Positions 8,101 to 19,136 of a stretch of 45,681 nt of DNA are shown piece after piece (position 1 is the first letter of the stretch; every line of letters begins with the position of its first letter). Where the stretch lies: contig VFZH01000011.1 in the NCBI GenBank assembly GCA_016871255.1, positions 1-45,681 of the forward strand, written 5' to 3'. Both the position numbers and the translations under genes were made by a program. The stretch is from Acidimicrobiia bacterium. GTDB lineage: Bacteria; Acidobacteriota; Vicinamibacteria; Vicinamibacterales; UBA2999. The notes below the pieces were generated by a model that saw only the letters and a program-made list of their open reading frames with translations, had not been told where the DNA came from and did no database searches.

Positions 8101-8630
8101 ACGGGATCCTGGCGCTCGAACCCGGCGTCGACGAGCAGTGCCGCGAGCGCCGCCGGATCGATCTCCGACCCGGGCCTGAGGTCGATGGCCGCACGGGCGA
8201 AGCGCTCCGGCGTGGCGACCCGGGGAAGCAGCGCCGCCCCCGACGCCACGATCAGCCGTGCCGTCCCGGCCGCGGCACCGTACAGCGCACGGGCGCGGGC
8301 GGCCGCGACGTGCAAGTGCGGGGTCATCCCGCGATAGGGATCGACCTGGTGGGAGGGGAAGGGCAGAACGGCCGCATCCACGGCCGCGGCAGACGCACCC
8401 TCGAACGCCGCGAAGAAGAACCGCGCGTCGGCGGTCATCGGCTCGACGTCGCGATCGGCGGGCACGACCAGCAGGGTGACACCGGACGTCCGGACGGCGT
8501 CCGACACCGCAGCGAGCGCCCGCACGGCCGGCGTGAGACCGCTGCGTACGCGCTGCCGGCGATCGAGACCCGACCGCGACACCGCCGACTTGAACAGGGC
8601 CGAGAGCGTGAGGGAGGACAGGGCCGGCAC
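5139..8630 (-). CDS. mfd: Transcription-repair coupling factor Mfd
   Basis: Mfd removes RNA polymerase stalled at DNA lesions and recruits UvrA. At 1163 residues the protein is full length. The N-terminal UvrB-like module has LPFPSHQVDPYRGMTP and GGIVDVF. The polymerase-interacting domain follows near residue 455 (VHVDHGIGEFVGL). The RecG-like translocase has Walker A GDVGYGKT (about 598-605), DEEQRFG near 700, TATPIPRTL, and the terminal motifs VENGLDIPNANT and QLRGRVGRS. The C-terminal TRCF domain ends with a low-complexity basic tail. GTG 8630 was chosen, 4 nt after the rfaE2 stop; a TTG at 8660 would overlap that gene and adds only low-complexity residues. Confidence 0.97.
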   Translation of the reverse strand: MPALSSLTLSALFKSAVSRSGLDRRQRVRSGLTPAVRALAAVSDAVRTSGVTLLVVPADRDVEPMTADARFFFAAFEGASAAAVDAAVLPFPSHQVDPYRGMTPHLHVAAARARALYGAAAGTARLIVASGAALLPRVATPERFARAAIDLRPGSEIDPAALAALLVDAGFERQDPVDEHGEFTVRGGIVDVFAAGAVQPVRLEFVGDMVESIRRFDGATQRSTGLTDQVAIVPLRERFDPGEPTVSVIEHLRASTAVHVLVSEAEAVDEQGRRARAHLEASFESASASGRSAVPAPGELFAAWEAVEADLARAEGLEELAIGDEAGHVRCQPAVTYHGRIAGWAEEIAQARARRETALFVAGTAGMAERIVEILRDYDVIAVPVERAEDAHAAAVLVCVGSLSRGFRLPDAGLSVFAEGDLFEEERRSPEARRSLARTFLSDLRDLKAGDLVVHVDHGIGEFVGLKQLGVAGAAGTAQEFLELKYAADDKLFVPVERLDLIQKYSGGSRPALDRLGGTTWERAKTRVKRAMRDMAEELLKLYAQRKAVPGHAFPPDTHWQQEFEDAFPYELTPDQAAAVADIKRDMEAPVPMDRLLCGDVGYGKTEVAMRAAFKAVMDGKQVAFLAPTTVLTFQHLKTLTERFSGFPVAIELVSRFRSKQEQKEAIEALAAGRIDVIVGTHRLLSKDVRFRDLGLLVVDEEQRFGVAHKERIKQLRRRVDVLTMTATPIPRTLNMSLVGIRDMSIIETPPKDRLSIQTNVVTFDAAVIERAIRNELARGGQVYLVHNRVESIYSIGHLVQRLVPEARVVVGHGQMAEQELEKAMMGFVSRDFDVLLATTIVENGLDIPNANTIIVNRADRYGLSQLYQLRGRVGRSDRPAYAYLLIPPQESLSAVARKRLAAIREFSDLGSGFRIAALDLEIRGAGNLLGGEQSGHIDAVGFEMYMKLLDETIRELKGEDVEEETRAAVNLGVDLRIEEAYVPEMNQRLALYRRVAGARTTDEVEGVLGEMRDRYGAPPPSVLNLAEYGRIRVLADHLGVEAIDREGSLVAIRFRPTTKVDPQALVRLVHELAGVSLVPPASLKLDLTATDHPPPRAGRAGGRRGSGAAVGEDTAGWWTARATDSEVRSGFTKAEVLRRPRADPRAPGGMFDRLRGLLDRLA

Positions 8631-8634
8631 GGGA

Positions 8635-9123
8635 TCAGTCGCGGGCCCGGGCCCGGGCAATCAGCGTCGTCGTGGACAGGCCTTCGGTCAGCGGGACGCG
8701 CACGACGCGCCCGCCCCGCGCTTCCACGATGTCGCGGCCCACGATCGCGTCGGCTGCCCAGTCGGCGCCCTTGACGAGTACGTCCGGCTGGACCAGCGCC
8801 ATGAGCGCCCGCGGGGTCTCCTCGTCGAAGATGGCCACCGCATCCACGGACGACAGGGCCAGCAGCACCTCGGCACGTTCGCGCTCCGGCGTCAGCGGAC
8901 GCGAGGGGCCCTTGATCGCCCTGACCGATCGATCGGAGTTCAGACCGACGAGGAGCAGATCGCCGAGCATCCGGGCCTGCGCCAGGTAGCGGACGTGCCC
9001 GGGGTGCAGCAGGTCGAACACGCCGTTGGTGAACACCACGCGCCGGCCCGCGGTGCGCGCCGCCTCGGCAAAGGCCGCGGCCCCGGCCGGCGTGAGCAGG
9101 GGGCCGGACGGACGCCGGGTCAC
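8635..9123 (-). CDS. rfaE2: D-glycero-beta-D-manno-heptose 1-phosphate adenylyltransferase (RfaE2)
   Basis: This enzyme transfers AMP to heptose 1-phosphate, the last activation step before ADP-heptose for LPS inner core. It is 162 residues long, with the cytidylyltransferase-like signature [17 protein letters not shown] (HPGH at 40-43) and [22 protein letters not shown] and LSTTTLI, all typical of RfaE domain II. In enterobacteria it is fused to the kinase as HldE; here it is a separate protein and the kinase is not in the window. GTG 9123 overlaps the stop codon of the upstream ABC ATPase gene (GTGA). Its place behind a polysaccharide exporter suggests envelope glycan work. Confidence 0.93.
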   Translation of the reverse strand: MTRRPSGPLLTPAGAAAFAEAARTAGRRVVFTNGVFDLLHPGHVRYLAQARMLGDLLLVGLNSDRSVRAIKGPSRPLTPERERAEVLLALSSVDAVAIFDEETPRALMALVQPDVLVKGADWAADAIVGRDIVEARGGRVVRVPLTEGLSTTTLIARARARD

Positions 9124-10562
9124 GACGGGGACTCCCCGGACCCGATACCCGAAATGACCCACCGGTGGCGCGGCCGGAAGATCCCCACGTCGGCGATCCG
9201 TGAGGTCACACGGAACGAGTAGAGCAGGCGGTGGTAGTCGTAGGGCACGCCGTTCGCCCTGTGCACGGCGACGTCGAGCCTGTAGGCGCCGGCGACGAGA
9301 TCGAGGTTGTCGACGACGAAGCGGACCTCCGCCTCGCCGTGGAGCACGCCCCTGACCGCCTGCTCGATCCCCGTGTTGGTGCCGTAGCAGCAGATGCCTT
9401 CCGCGTTGAACAGCCCGACGCCGAAGACGACGTCGCCGAGCGGCGCGGGTGCGTGCACCCTCAGGCACACCGTCATCGCGCCGCCCGACTCGAAGACGTG
9501 CGAGGGCTGGTCACGGGCGTCCAGGAGCCGTACCTCGGTGATCTCGGCTTCGCGCGAGCCCCAGCGGCCTTCGACCGCCCTGAACATGTCTGCGGGCGCC
9601 TCGGGGCGCCCGTTCTGTTCCTCGGCACTCCCGGCAGCCGCGCTGCCGGCCTCCTCCGGATCCGCCGCCGTGGAAACCACATCGGGTGGTGGCGGCGCCG
9701 CGGGCGGCCCGGGGGCCTCGGCCTCGCTCGCCTCGGGCGCGCGCCCCCTGGCCGGAATGCTGGCGGCGCGACCCGCGGCCACCGCCGCGGCCGCCGCCAT
9801 CTGCGCGTTCTCGATCCGCGCCACGTCGAGCCGGTACTCGTCGACAATCCGGCGCGGATCGCCCTCTGCCCGCACCCGGCCCTCGTCCAGCCAGAGCGCT
9901 TCCTCGCAGAACCGCTCGACCAGATCCAGCGAGTGCGTCACGAGGATCACCGTCCGGCCCCGGCGCCGGAACTCGGCGAACTTGTCGAGACACTTGTGCG
10001 TGAACCCTTCATCGCCCACGGCCAGGACCTCGTCCACGAGCAGGACGTCGGGATCCACGTGAATGGCCACCGCGAAGCCGAGGCGGACGTACATCCCCGA
10101 CGAGTAGGTCTTGACCGGCGCGTCGATGAACGGCTCCAGCTCCGCGAAGCGGACGATCTCCTCGAAGCGGCGCTGGATCTCCCGTTTCGACAGCCCGAGC
10201 ATGAGCCCGTTGATGAACACGTTCTCGCGGCCGGAGATCTCGGGATGGAAGCCGGCGCCCAGCTCGATCAGCGCGGACACCCGGCCGTCGACGCGCACGG
10301 TGCCGGCACTCGGCCTGCCGATCCCGGCAATCAGCTTGAGGAGCGTGCTCTTGCCGGAACCGTTGCGGCCGATGATCCCGAACGACCGTCCCCGGGACAC
10401 GTCGAACGACACCCCCTTGAGCGCTTCCAGCGCGTCGTCCCGGCGCAGGTCGCCGATCAGCGTGCGCGAGAGCAGCGCGCTCTTCAACGTGGCGAACTGC
10501 TTGCGGCGGCTGAAACGCCGGTAGATCTTGCGGACGTCGCGGACCTCGACGGCGGGGGACAC
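9120..10562 (-). CDS. wzt: ABC-type polysaccharide exporter ATPase with Wzt-like C-terminal domain
   Basis: A 480-residue ATPase partner of the upstream ABC-2 permease. The nucleotide-binding domain has Walker A GRNGSGKS (65-72), signature YSSGM, Walker [13 protein letters not shown] and H-loop THS, with the [17 protein letters not shown] stretch typical of TagH/Wzt. Residues about 250-335 are an Ala/Pro/Glu-rich linker. A C-terminal beta-sandwich (about 335-470, with [16 protein letters not shown] and [10 protein letters not shown]) resembles the Wzt carbohydrate-binding domain, which in O-antigen exporters recognises the terminal modification of the glycan. The GTG start follows directly on the TAG of the permease gene with no spacing, indicating coupled translation. 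Substrate unknown; O-antigen-like glycan is the best guess. Confidence 0.92.
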   Translation of the reverse strand: MSPAVEVRDVRKIYRRFSRRKQFATLKSALLSRTLIGDLRRDDALEALKGVSFDVSRGRSFGIIGRNGSGKSTLLKLIAGIGRPSAGTVRVDGRVSALIELGAGFHPEISGRENVFINGLMLGLSKREIQRRFEEIVRFAELEPFIDAPVKTYSSGMYVRLGFAVAIHVDPDVLLVDEVLAVGDEGFTHKCLDKFAEFRRRGRTVILVTHSLDLVERFCEEALWLDEGRVRAEGDPRRIVDEYRLDVARIENAQMAAAAAVAAGRAASIPARGRAPEASEAEAPGPPAAPPPPDVVSTAADPEEAGSAAAGSAEEQNGRPEAPADMFRAVEGRWGSREAEITEVRLLDARDQPSHVFESGGAMTVCLRVHAPAPLGDVVFGVGLFNAEGICCYGTNTGIEQAVRGVLHGEAEVRFVVDNLDLVAGAYRLDVAVHRANGVPYDYHRLLYSFRVTSRIADVGIFRPRHRWVISGIGSGESPS

Positions 10563-11357
10563 CTATACCTCCTCCGGCAGGGCGTCGCGCAGGCGGTCGA
10601 AGACGAAGTGCCCGGCGAGGAACGTCGCGATCGACAGCGCGGCGAGCACCAGCAGGCCGGGGCGCACCACGAACGGCGCCGGCGTGAAGAGGACGTCCTG
10701 ATAGGCCACGGCGAGGTGCGTGAACGGGTTCAGCTTCAAGAGCGGCTGGACGCGCTCCGGCGCCAGCGACAGCGGGTAGATGATCGGCGTCGCGAAGAAC
10801 CACAGCGTCATCAGGTTCGACAGCAGGTCGCGCACGTCGCGGAAGAGCACCGTCAGCGCCGAGAAGAAGAGCGCCAGGCCGGTCGTGAACAGCAGCTGCA
10901 CCAGCATGATCGCGGGCAGCCAGAGCAGATCCGGGAGGTGCAGCGGCGTCCGGTAGTACACCTCGAACGCCGCGAGAATCGGGAGCCCGAGGCAGAAGTG
11001 CACCAGGTTCGCCAGGACGATCGTGATCGGGAGGACCTCCGCGGGGAAGAGCACCTTGCGGATCAGGTTGCCCCCGGCCACCAGGGAGTTGGACGCCTCC
11101 AGAAGCGACGAGGAGAACCAGGACCAGGGCAGGATGCCGCAGAACATGAACATCGCGTACGGCTCGAGCTCGGTCGGCCGCGTGCCCGGCATCACGACCG
11201 TGAACACGAACGTGTAGATCAGGAGGAGCAGGAGCGGGTTGACGAACGACCAGACGAAGCCGAGGACGGAGCCGCGGTAGCGCGCCTTCAGCTCCCTGCC
11301 GGTGAGGCTGGCGATGAGGGCGCGATGGCGGACGAGAAGACTGAGGTTGTTGAGCAC
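10563..11357 (-). CDS. wzm: ABC-2 type polysaccharide exporter permease (Wzm/TagG)
   Basis: A 264-residue inner-membrane protein with about six hydrophobic segments. It opens with the amphipathic family motif RELKARYRGSVLGFVWSFVNPLLLLLIYTFVF and includes LPWSWFSSSLLEASNSLV and FFATPIIYPLSL, typical of TagG/Wzm/KpsM permeases. It pairs with the Wzt-like ATPase to move a lipid-linked glycan across the membrane. GTG 11357 was chosen because homology starts there. The longer frame from TTG 11462 would overlap atpC and adds only Arg/Pro-rich residues. No Shine-Dalgarno is obvious, so the start is uncertain by a few codons. Confidence 0.9.
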   Translation of the reverse strand: MLNNLSLLVRHRALIASLTGRELKARYRGSVLGFVWSFVNPLLLLLIYTFVFTVVMPGTRPTELEPYAMFMFCGILPWSWFSSSLLEASNSLVAGGNLIRKVLFPAEVLPITIVLANLVHFCLGLPILAAFEVYYRTPLHLPDLLWLPAIMLVQLLFTTGLALFFSALTVLFRDVRDLLSNLMTLWFFATPIIYPLSLAPERVQPLLKLNPFTHLAVAYQDVLFTPAPFVVRPGLLVLAALSIATFLAGHFVFDRLRDALPEEV

Positions 11358-11418
11358 GATCGGCCTGCGCCGCGGAGCGGGGCGCGGGAGCGGCCGCGGA
11401 GTCGGCCCCCTGGCTCGC

Positions 11419-11853
11419 TTACGCGCGGGTCCGGGCGCGGGCCGCCACCTGAAGCCGGACAAGCGACTTCAGGAGCGCCACACGCGCACGCTCCACGTCA
11501 ATGTCGGCGCCCCGGCCCGTCACGCGCTCCGAGGCGCGCGCCCTGGCGGCTTCAGCGCGCTGCACGTCGATGTCTTCGGCGCGTTCGGCCGTCTGGGCGA
11601 GCACGGTCACCCGATCCGGCAGGACCTCCACGAACCCGAACGCGACGTGCAGGTGCGACGTCCGCCCCCCGGCCCGGTACGTCAGCTCGCCGACCTGGAG
11701 CGACGCCAGCAGGGGCGTGTGCCCGGGCAGGATGCCGAGGTACCCCTCGGCCGCCGGCACCTGGACCTCGTCCACGTGCTCGGTGACCAGCGCGCGGTCG
11801 GGCGTGACGATCTCGAGCGTCAGCGTCGTGGGCAGCGGAGGAACGTCGGCCAT
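11419..11853 (-). CDS. atpC: ATP synthase epsilon subunit
   Basis: Epsilon is part of the F1 central stalk and regulates hydrolysis. It is 144 residues with the N-terminal beta-sandwich (LTLEIVTPDRALVTEHVDEV, GYLGILPGHTPLLASL) and a C-terminal helical pair rich in Ala, Arg and Glu (about 85-140). It follows atpD by 17 nt. An in-frame GTG at 11865 is an alternative start that adds four residues. It is the last gene of the F1 cluster; the exporter permease follows in the same direction. Confidence 0.95.
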   Translation of the reverse strand: MADVPPLPTTLTLEIVTPDRALVTEHVDEVQVPAAEGYLGILPGHTPLLASLQVGELTYRAGGRTSHLHVAFGFVEVLPDRVTVLAQTAERAEDIDVQRAEAARARASERVTGRGADIDVERARVALLKSLVRLQVAARARTRA

Positions 11854-11870
11854 CGCTCGGCTCACCGCCC

Positions 11871-14215
<2,345 letters not shown>

Positions 14216-14260
14216 CGCCGCTCCTGCGGATCCCGGCCGGGCGCGGCGCGGACGGGCCTG

Positions 14261-15793
<1,533 letters not shown>

Positions 15794-15816
15794 GCTGTCG
15801 TGCCTCTCCGCGTCCG

Positions 15817-16362
15817 TCAGGTGCGTTGCGAGAGCCGGCTCCGCATCCGTGTGAGCTGCGTGGCCACGCTGCCGTCGTACACCGTGCTGCCTATCTTCGC
15901 CACCAGCCCCCCGACCAGGGCCGGATCCACCCTCGCGCTCACCTGAACCGTGCGGCCCGTCGCCGAGGCCAGGCGCTGCCGGAGCCCGTCCACGCGATCC
16001 GCGTCGAGCGCCTCGGCCGTCACGATCTCCGCCCGGATCACCTGCTGGTGATCCATCAGGCGCTCACGGTAGATCCCGTTGAGGTCCGGGAGAAGGTCGA
16101 GGCGGTCGCGGTCGGCCAGCATCTGGAGCAGCCGTCCCACCTGTGGAGACGGCGTGAGTCGTGCGATCAGCTGGTCGACGACCGCCAGTTTGGCGGCGGT
16201 GGGCACGGCCGGGTTCGAGAAGGACTGGCGCAGGTCGTCGTGGCGCTCGTACAACCCGGAGAACGCCGCGAGATCGTCGCCGGCGCGCTCGAGGACCTGC
16301 TCGCGGAGGGCCACGTCGAAGAGCGCCCGCGCATAGCGCGCGGCCGACGCGCGGCGGCTCAT
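15817..16362 (-). CDS. atpH: ATP synthase delta subunit
   Basis: Delta links F1 to the peripheral stalk. It is 181 residues; [11 protein letters not shown] at the N-terminus, [17 protein letters not shown] in the middle and [31 protein letters not shown] near the C-terminus are the family hallmarks. ATG 16362 was chosen because homology begins at SARYARAL; an upstream in-frame start at 16419 adds a poorly conserved stretch. It is the first visible gene of the F1 cluster. The genes that usually precede it (atpB, atpE, atpF) are not adjacent; parB lies upstream instead. Confidence 0.95.
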   Translation of the reverse strand: MSRRASAARYARALFDVALREQVLERAGDDLAAFSGLYERHDDLRQSFSNPAVPTAAKLAVVDQLIARLTPSPQVGRLLQMLADRDRLDLLPDLNGIYRERLMDHQQVIRAEIVTAEALDADRVDGLRQRLASATGRTVQVSARVDPALVGGLVAKIGSTVYDGSVATQLTRMRSRLSQRT

Positions 16363-16640
16363 CTGGCGACCTCGATGCCGGCGATCGGATCGGCCTGGAC
16401 TCGCACCGGGGTGGCGCACACAGCGGGTGTCAGGGGCAGATTCCGCAGCACGTCTGGGTTCGAGAATGCTGTCCGGCCGGTGGCGCCGCTCGCCCCGGGC
16501 CGAACGGGAATGGTCGGTCGGGCAGCCGCTGCCGTTGATCCCGCGCGCTCGCGCGGCAACGCAAACAAACTTTTATATCACGAGTCCGGCCCGGTGTTCC
16601 CGTACCCCTCTTGCGGCCCCCCCTCGCCGCCCCGCCGCCT
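16363..16640. other. Spacer between parB and atpH with possible atp promoter
   Basis: A 278-bp spacer with no convincing gene. On the minus strand an AT-rich spot contains TATAAA (16577-16572), a possible -10 for atpHAGDC with a leader of about 200 nt; the -35 match is poor. A perfect 7-bp inverted repeat, CCGCGCG/CGCGCGG with a 2-nt loop, lies at 16541-16556 but has no T-run after it on the minus strand. A 69-codon TTG-started frame (16568-16359) overlaps the atpH ATG but looks non-coding. Confidence 0.4.
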
Positions 16641-17501
16641 TCAGGACGTGAGCTGACGATAGAGACGGTCGAGCTCCGCCTCGGACGTGAAGGCGACTTC
16701 GATCGTTCCTCCCGTGCCGCGCCGGGTGATCCGCACCTTCGTCCCCAGGGCGAAACGCAGGCGGTCTTCGGCTGCGCGTGTGTGGACGTCGGCCGGGGAA
16801 GCGGGCGCGGCGGGGCGCGAACGCGACTCGCTGCCCATCCGGCGCACCAGCGCTTCGGTGTCGCGGACGGAGAGGTGCCGGCTGATCGCCTCTCGTGCCG
16901 CAGCCCGCTGATCGGCGTCCGAGCCGAGCGCGAGCAGCGCCCGGGCGTGTCCCATGGTCAGCGCCCCGGTGGCGAGATCCGCGTGGATTTCCACCGGCAG
17001 CTTCAGCAGCCTGAGGTAGTTGGCGACCGTGCTGCGCTCCCTGCCGACCGCTGCCGCGATCTGTTCCTGCGTGAGGCCGAACTCGTCGGCCAGCCGCTGG
17101 TAGGCGGCCGCTTCGTCCATGCAGTTGAGGTCTTCACGCTGGATGTTCTCGATCAGCGCCAGCTGCAGGGCGTCCCGGTGGGCGTCGTCGCCCAGGTCGC
17201 GGACGATGACAGGGACCTTCAACAGGCCTGCCCGCTGTGCGGCCCGCCAGCGCCGCTCACCGGCGATGATCCGATACCCCTCGCCCGACCGGCGCACCAG
17301 AATCGGCTGGATGATGCCGTTCCCGCGAATGGACCTTGCCAGGTCCTCGAGCCGCTGGTCATCCATCTGGACCCGCGGCTGGTCCTCGTTGGGAGCAAGC
17401 CGATCGATGTCCACCTCGAGCACGCCTGCGCGCGGCTCGGGGGGGCTACCGGGAATGAGGGCGCTCAGGCCCTTGCCGAGCGCGGGCCGCCGCTCTGCCA
17501 T
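16641..17501 (-). CDS. parB: Chromosome-partitioning protein ParB
   Basis: A CTP-dependent DNA clamp that loads at parS and works with ParA. It is 286 residues: N-terminal ParA-contact segment (ALGKGLSALIPG), the CTP-binding/ParB-N domain with GERRWRA near residue 80 and LALIENIQREDLN, a helix-turn-helix (LTQEQIAAAVGRERSTVANYLRLLKLP), a linker at about 210-235, and a C-terminal dimerisation domain (GTKVRITRRGTGGTIEV). It follows parA by 24 nt. A parS site lies upstream of parA. Confidence 0.97.
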   Translation of the reverse strand: MAERRPALGKGLSALIPGSPPEPRAGVLEVDIDRLAPNEDQPRVQMDDQRLEDLARSIRGNGIIQPILVRRSGEGYRIIAGERRWRAAQRAGLLKVPVIVRDLGDDAHRDALQLALIENIQREDLNCMDEAAAYQRLADEFGLTQEQIAAAVGRERSTVANYLRLLKLPVEIHADLATGALTMGHARALLALGSDADQRAAAREAISRHLSVRDTEALVRRMGSESRSRPAAPASPADVHTRAAEDRLRFALGTKVRITRRGTGGTIEVAFTSEAELDRLYRQLTS

Positions 17502-17525
17502 CTGTGGCGTCTCCTTGGTTCGTGA

Positions 17526-18335
17526 TCAGGCCGCCGGCCTCGCCAGGACCTCGTGCGCCAGCGCGACATAGGCTTCGGCGCCGCGCGATTTCACGTCGTA
17601 CAACACTGCGGGGATTCCGTGGCTGGGCGCCTCGCCGAGCCGGATGTTGCGCGGGATGACCGTGCGATAGACCTTGTCCTGGAAGAACGCCCGGACGTCG
17701 CGCGCCACCTGCTGGCCCAGGTTCGTCCGTTCGTCGTACATCGTCAGCAGGACGCCTTCGATGTCGAGGGCCGGGTTCAGGCTCCCCTGGACGCGGCGCA
17801 TCGTGTCGACCAGATCGGCGAGCCCCTCGAGGGCGAAGTACTCGCAGTGGAGCGGGACGAGGACCGTGTCGGCGGCGACCAGCGCGTTGAGCGTGAGCAG
17901 GCCGAGCGAGGGTGGACAGTCGATGAAGATGTAGTCGAAACGCAGGCGCGCGGCGTCGAGCACACGCTTGAGCCGGTGCTCGCGATCCTGGAGATCGACC
18001 AGCTCGACCTCCGCGCCTGTCAGGTGACGGTCCGAAGGCATCAGCGAGAGGTGGTCGATCGTGGTCGGGAGGATGAAGCGACCCGGATCATCGATGGTGT
18101 CGGCCATCAGGGCGTCGTAGACCGTGCCGCCGGCGGCGCGCCGGTGTTTGAGGCCGACGCCGCTGGTGAGGTTGGCCTGGGGGTCGGCATCCACGAGGAG
18201 CACCCGACGGCCAGCCATGGCGATGGATGTGGCCAGGTTGAGGGCGGTGGTGGTCTTGCCGACGCCACCCTTCTGGTTGGCGACCGCGATGACGCGGCAG
18301 ACGCGGCGCGCGGGGTCGTCGACACTATTGGTCAT
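17526..18335 (-). CDS. parA: Chromosome-partitioning ATPase ParA/Soj
   Basis: A 269-residue deviant-Walker ATPase that forms gradients on the nucleoid to move ParB-parS complexes. It has ANQKGGVGKTTTALNLAT (Walker A with the signature Lys, about 20-30), LLVDADPQANLTSG, FIDCPPSLGLLTLNALVAAD and LTMYDERTNLGQQV. ATG 18335 opens the parAB pair; a 108-bp gap with the parS site separates it from rsmG. Confidence 0.97.
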   Translation of the reverse strand: MTNSVDDPARRVCRVIAVANQKGGVGKTTTALNLATSIAMAGRRVLLVDADPQANLTSGVGLKHRRAAGGTVYDALMADTIDDPGRFILPTTIDHLSLMPSDRHLTGAEVELVDLQDREHRLKRVLDAARLRFDYIFIDCPPSLGLLTLNALVAADTVLVPLHCEYFALEGLADLVDTMRRVQGSLNPALDIEGVLLTMYDERTNLGQQVARDVRAFFQDKVYRTVIPRNIRLGEAPSHGIPAVLYDVKSRGAEAYVALAHEVLARPAA

Positions 18336-18406
18336 TAACCCGATTACTATCAGGTTCTGTGGAGAGCGAGGATAGCACGGTATGGCGGTGGCGGGTCGGG
18401 AATCAC

Positions 18407-18422
18407 TGTTCCACGTGAAACA
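18407..18422. promoter_or_regulatory. parS: parS centromere site
   Basis: The 16-mer TGTTCCACGTGAAACA fits the bacterial parS consensus TGTTNCACGTGAAACA at every position. It lies in the rsmG-parA gap, next to the genes for the proteins that use it and about 7 kb from the predicted origin. No second copy was noticed in the window. Confidence 0.95.
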
Positions 18423-18443
18423 TCTGGGGGGGTGTCGTTCGCC

Positions 18444-19136
18444 TCACGGAGCGGTTTGGCCGGCCTGTCGGGCCGGTGAGCCAAGGCGCCGCTTCTCGAG
18501 GACGATCAGCCGGCTGCCGAGCGATTCAATCAACGGGAACGTGGCGCGCCACGAGAGGATCGGGCTGCCGTGGTCGCTGCCCGGGTCGCGGCTGGACGCG
18601 CGAAACAGGAAGAAGACGCCGCCGGGTCGCAGCAGGGCCTGCAGGCCCAACAACGTCCGGGGCTCCACGCGCACGGCCCGGATGCTGATGACGTCGTGCG
18701 CCTCGTGCCGGTCGGGTTCCGCCAGCAGCTGCTCGAACCGGCTGTTCACGATGTCGGTCTCCGCCAGGCCGAGCGCACGCACCACTTCCCGTAGAAACAC
18801 GGACTTCCGCGTCTTGGCCTCGACCATCGTGAGCAGGACGTCCGGCCGGAAGAGCTTCAGCGGCACTGCGGGCGAACCGCCCCCGGAACCGACGTCGAGA
18901 ACCCGCGCGCTCCCCGCTGGCAGGTGTCGCACTGCCGCCAGCGGCTCCAGGAGCAGGCGGTCGAACGCCTCGTCTGCGCGGTGCTCGAGGTCAATCCCGG
19001 TCAGATTCACCTTCCCATTCCACGTCGTCAGCAGCTCGAAGTACTGGTGGAGTGGACCGACGGCCTCCACAGGAACCTGCAGCCCTGCCCGCCGCGCCCG
19101 ACGCCGCAGCCGCTCCCCGAACGCCCTGGCGGTCAT
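18444..19136 (-). CDS. rsmG: 16S rRNA (guanine-N7)-methyltransferase RsmG
   Basis: RsmG methylates N7 of G527 (E. coli numbering) in 16S rRNA; its loss gives low-level streptomycin resistance in several bacteria. It is 230 residues. [14 protein letters not shown] and the SAM-binding motif [17 protein letters not shown] are diagnostic, followed by [14 protein letters not shown] and ISIRAVR. ATG 19136 overlaps the mnmG stop codon (ATGA); upstream parts of the open frame belong to mnmG read in another frame. Confidence 0.94.
   Translation of the reverse strand: MTARAFGERLRRRARRAGLQVPVEAVGPLHQYFELLTTWNGKVNLTGIDLEHRADEAFDRLLLEPLAAVRHLPAGSARVLDVGSGGGSPAVPLKLFRPDVLLTMVEAKTRKSVFLREVVRALGLAETDIVNSRFEQLLAEPDRHEAHDVISIRAVRVEPRTLLGLQALLRPGGVFFLFRASSRDPGSDHGSPILSWRATFPLIESLGSRLIVLEKRRLGSPARQAGQTAP

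Noticed and set aside
6192-8774. 860-codon open frame on the plus strand opposite mfd
   Set aside because: High GC keeps antisense frames open. The translation is His/Arg/Gly-rich with no domain, and Mfd on the other strand is unmistakable. The same holds for the 894-codon frame opposite gyrB (28369-31053) and others.
11358-11462. Longer start (TTG 11462) for the exporter permease
   Set aside because: It would overlap atpC by 44 nt and adds only an Arg/Pro-rich stretch with no homology.
16541-16556. Perfect CCGCGCG/CGCGCGG hairpin considered as a parB terminator
   Set aside because: No T-run follows it on the minus strand, and it lies downstream of the AT-rich promoter-like patch; a terminator call is not supported.
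16359-16568. 69-codon TTG-started frame on the minus strand whose stop overlaps the atpH ATG
   Set aside because: The ATGA overlap hinted at coupling, but the peptide is Ala/Pro/Arg-rich without helical atpF character or any known motif, and it spans the likely promoter and a hairpin. It looks like non-coding GC-rich sequence.
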